A DNA stretch of 64,000 nucleotides, from positions 1,116,001-1,180,000 of the forward strand of contig OX467085.1 of the NCBI GenBank assembly GCA_950106755.1, given 5' to 3'. The position numbers and the translations under genes are program-made. Within the stretch, counting starts at the first letter, position 1, and each line of letters begins with the position of its first letter. This stretch comes from Climacium dendroides (lineage: Eukaryota; Streptophyta; Bryopsida; Hypnales; Climaciaceae). Shown in pieces: positions 1 to 12,600 of the stretch. The notes below the pieces were generated by a model. The model was not told where the DNA came from. It worked only from the letters and a program-made list of their open reading frames with translations, and did no database searches.

Positions 1-3000
1 ATGTCCGAAAACATAACACACAAGTTGCAAACCTTCAAAATAATTAGGATTCATAGAAAAATGAAGTTTAAGGGAACCCTATTGATTCCCCACACTTCTT
101 CAATGGAAATCGGTTTTAAAAAAAAGACTCTAGAAATCATGTTGGATTTGATAGACACCAAACCAATAAATTATATCGATTTGACGTGGAAGCATGTCCG
201 AAAACATAACACACAAGTTGAAAACCTTCAAAATAATTAGGATTTATAGAAAAATGAAGTTTAAGAGAACGTGATTGATTCCCTACACTTCTTCAATTGA
301 ACTTCTATTAAAAGAAAGACTCTAGAAATCATGTTGGATTGGATAGACGCCAAACCAATAATTTATATCGATTTGACGTGGAATCATGTCCGAAAACATA
401 ACACACAAGTTGAAAACCTTCAAAATAATTAGAATTCATAGAAAAATGAAGTTTAAGAGAACCCTATTGATTCCCCACACTTCTTCAATGGAAATCGGTT
501 TTAAAAAAAAGACTCTAGAAATCATGTTGGATTTGATAGACACCAAACCAATAATTTATATCGATTTGACGTGGAATCATGTCCGAAAACATAACACACA
601 AGTTGAAAACCTTCAAAATAATTAGGATTCATAGAGAAATGAAGTTTAAGGGAACCCTATTGATTCCCCCCACTTCTTCAATGGAAATCGGTTTTAAAAA
701 AAAGACTCTAGAAATCATGTTGGATTTCATAAACACCAAACCAATAAATTATATCGATTTGACGTGGAAGCATGTCCGAAAACATAACACACAAGTAGCA
801 AACCTTCAAAATAATTAGGATTCATAGAAAAATGAAGTTTAAGGGAACCCTATTGATTCCCCACACTTCTTCAATGGAAATCGGTTTTAAAAAAAAGACT
901 CTAGAAATCATGTTGGATTTCATAAACACCAAACCAATAAATTATATCGATTTGACGTGGAAGCATGTCCGAAAACATAACACACAAGTTGCAAACCTTC
1001 AAAATAATTAGGATTCTTAGAGAAATGAAGTTTACGAGAACCCTATTGATTCCCCACACTTCTTCAATGGAAATCGGTTTTAAAAAAAAGACTCTAGAAA
1101 TCATGTTGGATTTGATAGACACCAAACCAATAATTTATATCGATTTGACGTGGAATCATGTCCGAAAACATAACACACAAGTTGCAAACCTTCAAAATAA
1201 TTAGGATTCATAGAAAAATGAAGTTTAAGAAAACCCTATTGATTCCCCACACTTCTTCAATGGAAATCGGTTTTGAAAAAAAGACTCTAGAAATCATGTT
1301 GGATTTGATAGACACCAAACCAATAAATTATATCGATTTGACGTGGAAGCATGTCCGAAAACATAACACACAAGTTGCAAACCTTCAAAATAATTAGGAT
1401 TCATAGAAAAATGAAGTTTAAGAGAACCCTATTGATTCCCCACACTTCTTCAATAGAAATCGGTTTTAAAAAAAAGACTCTAGAAATCATGTTGGATTTC
1501 ATAAACACCAAACCAATAAATTATATCGATTTGACGTGGAAGCATGTCCGAAAACATAACACACAAGTTGCAAACCTTCAAAATGATTAGGATTCATAGA
1601 AAAATGAAGTTTAAGAGAACCCTATTGATTCCCCACACTTCTTCAATGGAAATCGGTTTTAAAAAAAAGACTCTAGAAATCATGTTGGATTTGATAGACA
1701 GCAAACCAATAATTTATATCGATTTGACGTGGAATCATGTCCGAAAACATAACACACAAGTTGAAAACCTTCAAAATAATTAGGATTCATAGAGAAATGA
1801 AGTTTAAGGGAACCCTATTGATTCCCCACACTTCTTCAATGGAAATCGGTTTTAAAAAAAAGACTCTAGAAATCATGTTGGATTTCATAAACACCAAACC
1901 AATAATTTATATCGATTTGACGTGGAATCACGTCCGAAAACATAACACACAAGTTGCAAACCTTCAAAATAATTAGGATTTATAGAAAAATGAAGTTTAA
2001 GAGAACGTGATTGATTCCCTACACTTCTTCAATTGAACTTCTATTAAAAGAAAGACTCTAGAAATCATGTTGGATTGGATAGACGCCAAACCAATAATTT
2101 ATATCGATTTGACGTGGAAGCATGTCCGAAAACATAACACACAAGTATCAAACCTTCAAAATAATTAGGATTTATAGAAAAATGAAGTTTAAGAGAACGT
2201 GATTGATTCCCTACACTTCTTCAATTGAACTTCTATTAAAAGAAAGACTCTAGAAATCATGTTGGATTGGATAGACGCCAAACCAATAATTTATATCGAT
2301 TTGACGTGGAATCATGTCCGAAAACATAACACACAAGTTGCAAACCTTCAAAATAATTAGGATTCATAGAAAAATGAAGTTTAAGAGAACCCTATTGATT
2401 CCCCACACTTCTTCAATGGAAATCGGTTTTAAAAAAAAGACTCTAGAGATCATGTTGGATTTCATAGACAGCAAACCAATAATTTATATCGATTTGACGT
2501 GGAATCACGTCCGAAAACATAACACACAAGTTGCAAACCTTCAAAATAATTAGGATTCATAGAAAAATGAAGTTTAAGAGAACCCTATTGATTCCCCACA
2601 CTTCTTCAATGGAAATCGGTTTTAAAAAAAAGACTCTAGAAATCATGTTGGATTTCATAAACACCAAACCAATAAATTATATCGATTTGACGTGGAAGCA
2701 TGTCCGAAAACATAACACACAAGTTGCAAACCTTCAAAATGATTAGGATTCATAGAAAAATGAAGTTTAAGAGAACCCTATTGATTCCCCACACTTCTTC
2801 AATGGAAATCGATTTTAAAAAAAAGACTCTAGAAATCATGTTGGATTTGATAGACACCAAACCAATAATTTATATCGATTTGACGTGGAAGCATGTCCGA
2901 AAACATAACACACAAGTATCAAACCTTCAAAATAATTAGGATTTATAGAAAAATGAAGTTTAAGAGAACGTGATTGATTCCCTACACTTCTTCAATTGAA

Positions 3001-3470
3001 ATTCTATTAAAAGAAAGACTCTAGAAATCATGCTGGATTTCATAAACACCAAACCAATAAATTATATCGATTTGACGTGGAATCATGTCCGAAAACATAA
3101 CACACAAGTTGCAAACCTTCAAAATAATTAGGATTCATAGAAAAATGAAGTTTAAGAGAACCCTATTGATTCCCCACACTTCTTCAATGGAAATCGGTTT
3201 TAAAAAAAAGACTCTAGAAATCATGTTGGATTTGATAGACACCAAACCAATAAATTATATCGATTTGACGTGGAAGCATGTCCGAAAACATAACACACAA
3301 GTTGCAAACCTTCAAAATAATTAGGATTCATAGAAAAATGAAGTTTAAAAGAACCCTATTGATTCCCCACACTTCTTCAATGGAAATCGGTTTTGAAAAA
3401 AAGACTTTAGAAATCATGTTGGATTTGATAGAAACCAAACCAATAAATTATATCGATTTGACGTGGAAGC
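1..3470 (+). repeat. Block 1: heterogeneous monomers, no clear HOR
   Basis: Eighteen monomers whose subtype order does not repeat with an obvious period. B1 copies lie at 194, 1930, 2122 and 2893, the middle two adjacent. Private or rare variants cluster here: gtagcaaacc at 772 (an in-frame tag), cacgtccg instead of catgtccg at 1930 and 2507, aaaatgattagg before 1590 and 2746, a C6 run in the copy at 579, and gttttacgag-type changes such as tttacgagaac in the copy at 965. This makes the block look less homogenised than the rest, as expected nearer the flank of a satellite, but the window edge prevents a conclusion. Confidence 0.7.
98..114 (+). other. CENP-B-box-like 17-mer, one per type-A monomer
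   Basis: The segment cttcaatggaaatcggt matches the mammalian CENP-B box consensus (YTTCGTTGGAARCGGGA) at 12 of 17 positions, and at 6 of the 9 positions usually considered essential (nTTCGnnnnAnnCGGGn). It lacks the first CpG and the CG pair at 13-14; a one-base gap would align tCGG with CGG. It recurs in nearly all type-A monomers. In the copies starting at 3857, 10031, 16205 and 18713 it reads ggaaaccgg, a slightly better match. Type-B monomers have ttcaattgaacttctat here and lack it. The resemblance could be chance; binding is not shown. Confidence 0.25.
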
Positions 3471-4049
3471 ATGTCCGAAAACATAACACACAAGTTGAAA
3501 ACCTTCAAAATAATTAGGATTCATAGAAAAATGAAGTTTAAGGGAACCCTATTGATTCCCCACACTTCTTCAATGGAAATCGGTTTTAAAAAAAAGACTC
3601 TAGAAATCATGCTGGATTTCATAAACACCAAACCAATAAATTATATCGATTTGACGTGGAAGCATGTCCGAAAACATAACACACAAGTTGCAAACCTTCA
3701 AAATAATTAGGATTCATAGAAAAATGAAGTTTAAGAGAACCCTATTGATTCCCCACACTTCTTCAATGGAAATCGGTTTTAAAAAAAAGACTCTAGAAAT
3801 CATGTTGGATTTGATAGACACCAAACCAATAATTTATATCGATTTGACGTGGAATCATGTCCGAAAACATAACACACAAGTTGAAAACCTTCAAAATAAT
3901 TAGGATTCATAGAAAAATGAAGTTTAAGAGAACCCTATTGATTCCCCACACTTCTTCAATGGAAACCGGTTTTAAAAAAAAGACTCTAGAAATCATGCTG
4001 GATTTCATAAACACCAAACCAATAAATTATATCGATTTGACGTGGAAGC

Positions 4050-4242
4050 ATGTCCGAAAACATAACACACAAGTTGCAAACCTTCAAAATAATTAGGATT
4101 CATAGAAAAATGAAGTTTAAGAGAACCCTATTGATTCCCCACACTTCTTCAATGGAAATCGGTTTTAAAAAAAAGACTCTAGAAATCATGTTGGATTTGA
4201 TAGACACCAAACCAATAAATTATATCGATTTGACGTGGAAGC
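4050..4242 (+). repeat. Reference type-A monomer (193 bp)
   Basis: This copy carries the common allele at every diagnostic site. Landmarks in monomer coordinates: start atgtccgaaaac at 1; agttgcaaacc near 23; ggattcatag near 47; aagagaaccctattg near 70; CENP-B-box-like segment 98-114; A8 tract 118-125; XbaI site tctaga near 128; tggatttgatag near 143; ClaI site atcgat near 175; gacgtggaagc at the end. The monomer boundary is arbitrary, since a tandem repeat has no intrinsic start. By hand count 63 of 193 bases are G or C. No internal sub-repeat is apparent, so 193 bp is the basic unit. Confidence 0.95.
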
Positions 4243-5014
4243 ATGTCCGAAAACATAACACACAAGTTGCAAACCTTCAAAATAATTAGGATTCATAGAA
4301 AAATGAAGTTTAAAAGAACCCTATTGATTCCCCACACTTCTTCAATGGAAATCGGTTTTGAAAAAAAGACTTTAGAAATCATGTTGGATTTGATAGAAAC
4401 CAAACCAATAAATTATATCGATTTGACGTGGAAGCATGTCCGAAAACATAACACACAAGTTGAAAACCTTCAAAATAATTAGGATTCATAGAAAAATGAA
4501 GTTTAAGGGAACCCTATTGATTCCCCACACTTCTTCAATGGAAATCGGTTTTAAAAAAAAGACTCTAGAAATCATGTTGGATTTCATAAACACCAAACCA
4601 ATAAATTATATCGATTTGACGTGGAAGCATGTCCGAAAACATAACACACAAGTTGCAAACCTTCAAAATAATTAGGATTCATAGAAAAATGAAGTTTAAG
4701 AGAACCCTATTGATTCCCCACACTTCTTCAATGGAAATCGGTTTTAAAAAAAAGACTCTAGAAATCATGTTGGATTTGATAGACACCAAACCAATAATTT
4801 ATATCGATTTGACGTGGAATCATGTCCGAAAACATAACACACAAGTTGAAAACCTTCAAAATAATTAGGATTCATAGAAAAATGAAGTTTAAGAGAACCC
4901 TATTGATTCCCCACACTTCTTCAATGGAAATCGGTTTTAAAAAAAAGACTCTAGAAATCATGTTGGATTTGATAGACACCAAACCAATAAATTATATCGA
5001 TTTGACGTGGAAGC

Positions 5015-7329
5015 ATGTCCGAAAACATAACACACAAGTTGCAAACCTTCAAAATAATTAGGATTCATAGAAAAATGAAGTTTAAGAGAACCCTATTGAT
5101 TCCCCACACTTCTTCAATGGAAATCGGTTTTAAAAAAAAGACTCTAGAAATTATGTTGGATTTGATAAGTACCAAACCAATAAATTATATCGATTTGACG
5201 TGGAAGCATGTCCGAAAACATAACACACAAGTTGCAAACCTTCAATATAATTAGGATTCATAGAAAAATGAAGTTTAAGGGAACCCTATTGATTCCCCAC
5301 ACTTCTTCAATTGAAATCGGTTTTAAAAAAAAGACTCTAGAAATCATGTTGGATTTGATAGACACCAAACCAATAAATTATATCGATTTGACGTGGAAGC
5401 ATGTCCGAAAACATAACACACAAGTATCAAACCTTCAAAATAATTAGGATTTATAGAAAAATGAAGTTTAAGAGAACGTGATTGATTCCCTACACTTCTT
5501 CAATTGAACTTCTATTAAAAGAAAGACTCTAGAAATCATGTTGGATTGGATAGACGCCAAACCAATAATTTATATCGATTTGACGTGGAATCATGTCCAA
5601 AAACATAACACACAAGTTGCAAACCTTCAAAATAATTAGGATTCATAGAAAAATGAAGTTTAAGAGAACCCTATTGATTCCCCACACTTCTTCAATGGAA
5701 ATCGGTTTTAAAAAAAAGACTCTAGAAATCATGTTGGATTTGATAGAAACCAAACCAATAATTTATATCGATTTGACGTGGAATCATGTCCGAAAACATA
5801 ACACACAAGTTGAAAACCTTCAAAATAATTAGGATTCATAGAGAAATGAAGTTTAAGGGAACCCTATTGATTCCCCACACTTCTTCAATGGAAATTGGTT
5901 TTAAAAAAAAGACTCTAGAAATCATGTTGGATTTCATAAACACCAAACCAATAAATTATATCGATTTGACGTGGAAGCATGTCCGAAAACATAACACACA
6001 AGTATCAAACCTTCAAAATAATTAGGATTCATAGAAAAATGAAGTTTAAGGGAACCCTATTGATTCCCCACACTTCTTCAATGGAAATTGGTTTTAAAAA
6101 AAAGACTCTAGAAATCATGTTGGATTTCATAAACACCAAACCAATAAATTATATCGATTTGACGTGGAAGCATGTCCGAAAACATATCACACAAGTTGCA
6201 AACCTTCAAAATAATTAGGATTCATAGAAAAATGAAGTTTAAGGGAACCCTATTGATTCCCCACACTTCTTCAATGGAAATCGGTTTTAAAAAAAAGACT
6301 CTAGAAATCATGTTGGATTTGATAGACACCAAACCAATAATTTACATCGATTTGACGTGGAAGCATGTCCGAAAACATAACACACAAGTTGCAAACCTTC
6401 AAAATAATTAGGATTCATAGAAAAATGAAGTTTAAGAGAACCCTATTGATTCCCCACACTTCTTCAATGGAAATCGGTTTTAAAAAAAAGACTCTAGAAA
6501 TCATGCTGGATTTCATAAACACCAAACCAATAAATTATATCGATTTGACGTGGAAGCATGTCCGAAAACATAACACACAAGTTGCAAACCTTCAAAATAA
6601 TTAGGATTCATAGAAAAATGAAGTTTAAAAGAACCCTATTGATTCCCCACACTTCTTCAATGGAAATCGGTTTTGAAAAAAAGACTTTAGAAATCATGTT
6701 GGATTTGATAGAAACCAAACCAATAAATTATATCGATTTGACGTGGAAGCATGTCCGAAAACATAACACACAAGTTGAAAACCTTCAAAATAATTAGGAT
6801 TCATAGAAAAAGGAAGTTTAAGGGAACCCTATTGATTCCCCACACTTCTTCAATGGAAATCGGTTTTAAAAAAAAGACTCTAGAAATCATGTTGGATTTC
6901 ATAAACACCAAACCAATAAATTATATCGATTTGACGTGGAAGCATGTCCGAAAACATAACACACAAGTTGCAAACCTTCAAAATAATTAGGATTCATAGA
7001 AAAATGAAGTTTAAGAGAACCCTATTGATTCCCCACACTTCTTCAATGGAAATCGGTTTTAAAAAAAAGACTCTAGAAATCATGTTGGATTTGATAGACA
7101 CCAAACCAATAAATTATATCGATTTGACGTGGAAGCATGTCCGAAAACATAACACACAAGTTGCAAACCTTCAAAATAATTAGGATTCATAGAAAAATGA
7201 AGTTTAAAAGAACCCTATTGATTCCCCACACTTCTTCAATGGAAATCGGTTTTGAAAAAAAGACTTTAGAAATCATGTTGGATTTGATAGAAACCAAACC
7301 AATAAATTATATCGATTTGACGTGGAAGC
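5015..7329 (+). repeat. 2315-bp 12-mer, first nested copy
   Basis: Eleven 193-bp monomers plus one B1 (5401). Every monomer has a counterpart 2315 bp downstream with the same subtype, including rare alleles: caatataat at the 5015/5208 junction, atgtccaaaa at 5593, catatcacac at 6172, tttacatcg near 6341 and aaaaaggaag at 6751. I saw no difference between this copy and 7330-9644 in the markers I compared, so this tandem duplication looks recent. Confidence 0.88.
5401..5592 (+). repeat. Type-B1 monomer (192 bp), representative
   Basis: B1 copies carry gtatcaaacc or gttgcaaacc, atttatag, gagaacgtgattg in place of gagaaccctattg, ccctacacttc, and ttcaattgaacttctatt in place of ttcaatggaaatcggttt, then aaaagaaag, ggattggatagacgcc and aataattt. 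The tga in aacgtga closes the reading frame that is open in type A, and the rewritten segment is 1 bp shorter, which gives 192 bp. Divergence from type A is concentrated in monomer nt 77-125. B1-like copies start at 194, 1930, 2122, 2893, 5401, 7716, 11575, 13890, 17170, 20064, 21221 and 21606. The copies at 2893 and 21221 read gaaattct rather than gaacttct. The copy at 2893 has a type-A 3' part (gctggatttcataaacacc). Confidence 0.93.
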
Positions 7330-9644
7330 ATGTCCGAAAACATAACACACAAGTTGCAAACCTTCAAAATAATTAGGATTCATAGAAAAATGAAGTTTAA
7401 GAGAACCCTATTGATTCCCCACACTTCTTCAATGGAAATCGGTTTTAAAAAAAAGACTCTAGAAATTATGTTGGATTTGATAAGTACCAAACCAATAAAT
7501 TATATCGATTTGACGTGGAAGCATGTCCGAAAACATAACACACAAGTTGCAAACCTTCAATATAATTAGGATTCATAGAAAAATGAAGTTTAAGGGAACC
7601 CTATTGATTCCCCACACTTCTTCAATTGAAATCGGTTTTAAAAAAAAGACTCTAGAAATCATGTTGGATTTGATAGACACCAAACCAATAAATTATATCG
7701 ATTTGACGTGGAAGCATGTCCGAAAACATAACACACAAGTATCAAACCTTCAAAATAATTAGGATTTATAGAAAAATGAAGTTTAAGAGAACGTGATTGA
7801 TTCCCTACACTTCTTCAATTGAACTTCTATTAAAAGAAAGACTCTAGAAATCATGTTGGATTGGATAGACGCCAAACCAATAATTTATATCGATTTGACG
7901 TGGAATCATGTCCAAAAACATAACACACAAGTTGCAAACCTTCAAAATAATTAGGATTCATAGAAAAATGAAGTTTAAGAGAACCCTATTGATTCCCCAC
8001 ACTTCTTCAATGGAAATCGGTTTTAAAAAAAAGACTCTAGAAATCATGTTGGATTTGATAGAAACCAAACCAATAATTTATATCGATTTGACGTGGAATC
8101 ATGTCCGAAAACATAACACACAAGTTGAAAACCTTCAAAATAATTAGGATTCATAGAGAAATGAAGTTTAAGGGAACCCTATTGATTCCCCACACTTCTT
8201 CAATGGAAATTGGTTTTAAAAAAAAGACTCTAGAAATCATGTTGGATTTCATAAACACCAAACCAATAAATTATATCGATTTGACGTGGAAGCATGTCCG
8301 AAAACATAACACACAAGTATCAAACCTTCAAAATAATTAGGATTCATAGAAAAATGAAGTTTAAGGGAACCCTATTGATTCCCCACACTTCTTCAATGGA
8401 AATTGGTTTTAAAAAAAAGACTCTAGAAATCATGTTGGATTTCATAAACACCAAACCAATAAATTATATCGATTTGACGTGGAAGCATGTCCGAAAACAT
8501 ATCACACAAGTTGCAAACCTTCAAAATAATTAGGATTCATAGAAAAATGAAGTTTAAGGGAACCCTATTGATTCCCCACACTTCTTCAATGGAAATCGGT
8601 TTTAAAAAAAAGACTCTAGAAATCATGTTGGATTTGATAGACACCAAACCAATAATTTACATCGATTTGACGTGGAAGCATGTCCGAAAACATAACACAC
8701 AAGTTGCAAACCTTCAAAATAATTAGGATTCATAGAAAAATGAAGTTTAAGAGAACCCTATTGATTCCCCACACTTCTTCAATGGAAATCGGTTTTAAAA
8801 AAAAGACTCTAGAAATCATGCTGGATTTCATAAACACCAAACCAATAAATTATATCGATTTGACGTGGAAGCATGTCCGAAAACATAACACACAAGTTGC
8901 AAACCTTCAAAATAATTAGGATTCATAGAAAAATGAAGTTTAAAAGAACCCTATTGATTCCCCACACTTCTTCAATGGAAATCGGTTTTGAAAAAAAGAC
9001 TTTAGAAATCATGTTGGATTTGATAGAAACCAAACCAATAAATTATATCGATTTGACGTGGAAGCATGTCCGAAAACATAACACACAAGTTGAAAACCTT
9101 CAAAATAATTAGGATTCATAGAAAAAGGAAGTTTAAGGGAACCCTATTGATTCCCCACACTTCTTCAATGGAAATCGGTTTTAAAAAAAAGACTCTAGAA
9201 ATCATGTTGGATTTCATAAACACCAAACCAATAAATTATATCGATTTGACGTGGAAGCATGTCCGAAAACATAACACACAAGTTGCAAACCTTCAAAATA
9301 ATTAGGATTCATAGAAAAATGAAGTTTAAGAGAACCCTATTGATTCCCCACACTTCTTCAATGGAAATCGGTTTTAAAAAAAAGACTCTAGAAATCATGT
9401 TGGATTTGATAGACACCAAACCAATAAATTATATCGATTTGACGTGGAAGCATGTCCGAAAACATAACACACAAGTTGCAAACCTTCAAAATAATTAGGA
9501 TTCATAGAAAAATGAAGTTTAAAAGAACCCTATTGATTCCCCACACTTCTTCAATGGAAATCGGTTTTGAAAAAAAGACTTTAGAAATCATGTTGGATTT
9601 GATAGAAACCAAACCAATAAATTATATCGATTTGACGTGGAAGC
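7330..9644 (+). repeat. 2315-bp 12-mer, second nested copy
   Basis: Tandem duplicate of 5015-7329, with its B1 at 7716. It carries the same rare alleles (caatataat at 7330/7523, atgtccaaaa at 7908, aaaaaggaag at 9066). The following monomer at 9645 begins with gttgaaaacc where 7330 begins with gttgcaaacc, which marks the right junction of the duplication. Confidence 0.88.
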
Positions 9645-12600
9645 ATGTCCGAAAACATAACACACAAGTTGAAAACCTTCAAAATAATTAGGATTCATAG
9701 AAAAATGAAGTTTAAGGGAACCCTATTGATTCCCCACACTTCTTCAATGGAAATCGGTTTTAAAAAAAAGACTCTAGAAATCATGTTGGATTTCATAAAC
9801 ACCAAACCAATAAATTATATCGATTTGACGTGGAAGCATGTCCGAAAACATAACACACAAGTTGCAAACCTTCAAAATAATTAGGATTCATAGAAAAATG
9901 AAGTTTAAGAGAACCCTATTGATTCCCCACACTTCTTCAATGGAAATCGGTTTTAAAAAAAAGACTCTAGAAATCATGTTGGATTTGATAGACACTAAAC
10001 CAATAATTTATATCGATTTGACGTGGAATCATGTCCGAAAACATAACACACAAGTTGAAAACCTTCAAAATAATTAGGATTCATAGAAAAATGAAGTTTA
10101 AGAGAACCCTATTGATTCCCCACACTTCTTCAATGGAAACCGGTTTTAAAAAAAAGACTCTAGAAATCATGCTGGATTTCATAAACACCAAACCAATAAA
10201 TTATATCGATTTGACGTGGAAGCATGTCCGAAAACATAACACACAAGTTGCAAACCTTCAAAATAATTAGGATTCATAGAAAAATGAAGTTTAAGAGAAC
10301 CCTATTGATTCCCCACACTTCTTCAATGGAAATCGGTTTTAAAAAAAAGACTCTAGAAATCATGTTGGATTTGATAGACACCAAACCAATAAATTATATC
10401 GATTTGACGTGGAAGCATGTCCGAAAACATAACACACAAGTTGCAAACCTTCAAAATAATTAGGATTCATAGAAAAATGAAGTTTAAAAGAACCCTATTG
10501 ATTCCCCACACTTCTTCAATGGAAATCGGTTTTGAAAAAAAGACTTTAGAAATCATGTTGGATTTGATAGAAACCAAACCAATAAATTATATCGATTTGA
10601 CGTGGAAGCATGTCCGAAAACATAACACACAAGTTGAAAACCTTCAAAATAATTAGGATTCATAGAAAAATGAAGTTTAAGGGAACCCTATTGATTCCCC
10701 ACACTTCTTCAATGGAAATCGGTTTTAAAAAAAAGACTCTAGAAATCATGTTGGATTTCATAAACACCAAACCAATAAATTATATCGATTTGACGTGGAA
10801 GCATGTCCGAAAACATAACACACAAGTTGCAAACCTTCAAAATAATTAGGATTCATAGAAAAATGAAGTTTAAGAGAACCCTATTGATTCCCCACACTTC
10901 TTCAATGGAAATCGGTTTTAAAAAAAAGACTCTAGAAATCATGTTGGATTTGATAGACACCAAACCAATAATTTATATCGATTTGACGTGGAATCATGTC
11001 CGAAAACATAACACACAAGTTGAAAACCTTCAAAATAATTAGGATTCATAGAAAAATGAAGTTTAAGAGAACCCTATTGATTCCCCACACTTCTTCAATG
11101 GAAATCGGTTTTAAAAAAAAGACTCTAGAAATCATGTTGGATTTGATAGACACCAAACCAATAAATTATATCGATTTGACGTGGAAGCATGTCCGAAAAC
11201 ATAACACACAAGTTGCAAACCTTCAAAATAATTAGGATTCATAGAAAAATGAAGTTTAAGAGAACCCTATTGATTCCCCACACTTCTTCAATGGAAATCG
11301 GTTTTAAAAAAAAGACTCTAGAAATTATGTTGGATTTGATAAGTACCAAACCAATAAATTATATCGATTTGACGTGGAAGCATGTCCGAAAACATAACAC
11401 ACAAGTTGCAAACCTTCAAAATAATTAGGATTCATAGAAAAATGAAGTTTAAGGGAACCCTATTGATTCCCCACACTTCTTCAATTGAAATCGGTTTTGA
11501 AAAAAAGACTCTAGAAATCATGTTGGATTTGATAGACACCAAACCAATAAATTATATCGATTTGACGTGGAAGCATGTCCGAAAACATAACACACAAGTA
11601 TCAAACCTTCAAAATAATTAGGATTTATAGAAAAATGAAGTTTAAGAGAACGTGATTGATTCCCTACACTTCTTCAATTGAACTTCTATTAAAAGAAAGA
11701 CTCTAGAAATCATGTTGGATTGGATAGACGCCAAACCAATAATTTATATCGATTTGACGTGGAATCATGTCCGAAAACATAACACACAAGTTGCAAACCT
11801 TCAAAATAATTAGGATTCATAGAAAAATGAAGTTTAAGAGAACCCTATTGATTCCCCACACTTCTTCAATGGAAATCGGTTTTAAAAAAAAGACTCTAGA
11901 AATCATGTTGGATTTGATAGAAACCAAACCAATAATTTATATCGATTTGACGTGGAATCATGTCCGAAAACATAACACACAAGTTGAAAACCTTCAAAAT
12001 AATTAGGATTCATAGAGAAATGAAGTTTAAGGGAACCCTATTGATTCCCCACACTTCTTCAATGGAAATTGGTTTTAAAAAAAAGACTCTAGAAATCATG
12101 TTGGATTTCATAAACACCAAACCAATAAATTATATCGATTTGACGTGGAAGCATGTCCGAAAACATAACACACAAGTATCAAACCTTCAAAATAATTAGG
12201 ATTCATAGAAAAATGAAGTTTAAGGGAACCCTATTGATTCCCCACACTTCTTCAATGGAAATTGGTTTTAAAAAAAAGACTCTAGAAATCATGTTGGATT
12301 TCATAAACACCAAACCAATAAATTATATCGATTTGACGTGGAAGCATGTCCGAAAACATATCACACAAGTTGCAAACCTTCAAAATAATTAGGATTCATA
12401 GAAAAATGAAGTTTAAGGGAACCCTATTGATTCCCCACACTTCTTCAATGGAAATCGGTTTTAAAAAAAAGACTCTAGAAATCATGTTGGATTTGATAGA
12501 CACCAAACCAATAATTTACATCGATTTGACGTGGAAGCATGTCCGAAAACATAACACACAAGTTGCAAACCTTCAAAATAATTAGGATTCATAGAAAAAT

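Larger units (their letters stand above)
3471..9644 (+). repeat. 6174-bp HOR (32-mer), copy 1
   Basis: Thirty-two monomers (30 of 193 bp, 2 B1 of 192 bp) matched in order by 9645-15818 at an offset of 6174 bp. Order markers: ggaaaccgg at 3857, gataagtacc at 5015, aattgaaatcgg at 5208, B1 at 5401, catatcacac at 6172 and aaaaaggaag at 6751. The right two thirds are themselves two tandem copies of a 12-mer (5015-7329 and 7330-9644). Differences from copy 2 that I noticed include gctgg/gttgg in the first monomer, caatataat versus caaaataat at the 5015/5208 junction, ttttaaaa versus ttttgaaa at 5208, and atgtccaaaa versus atgtccgaaa at 5593. Confidence 0.88.

Noticed and set aside
71..90. Telomere-like aaccct motif
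   Set aside because: It occurs once per monomer and is not itself tandem; no run of a telomeric repeat exists anywhere in the window.
180..190. G-box/ABRE-like acgtgg core at the end of each monomer
   Set aside because: A six-base match in an AT-rich repeat is expected by chance and no promoter or transcript evidence accompanies it. The gacgtc form in gtcgaagt monomers is a palindrome for the same trivial reason.
1..240. Plus-strand 79-codon ORF, repeated in most monomers
   Set aside because: It is a property of the satellite consensus: neighbouring copies overlap in rotating frames, type-B copies stop at an early tga, some copies lack the start (1930, 2507) or stop early (772), and changes are mainly amino-acid-altering. 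No domain or signal is recognisable.
901..1125. Minus-strand 74-codon ORF, recurring in many monomers
   Set aside because: Antisense reading of the same monomer. It is open only where attcttag is present (attcatag puts an antisense stop there), so its distribution follows a satellite allele rather than a gene.
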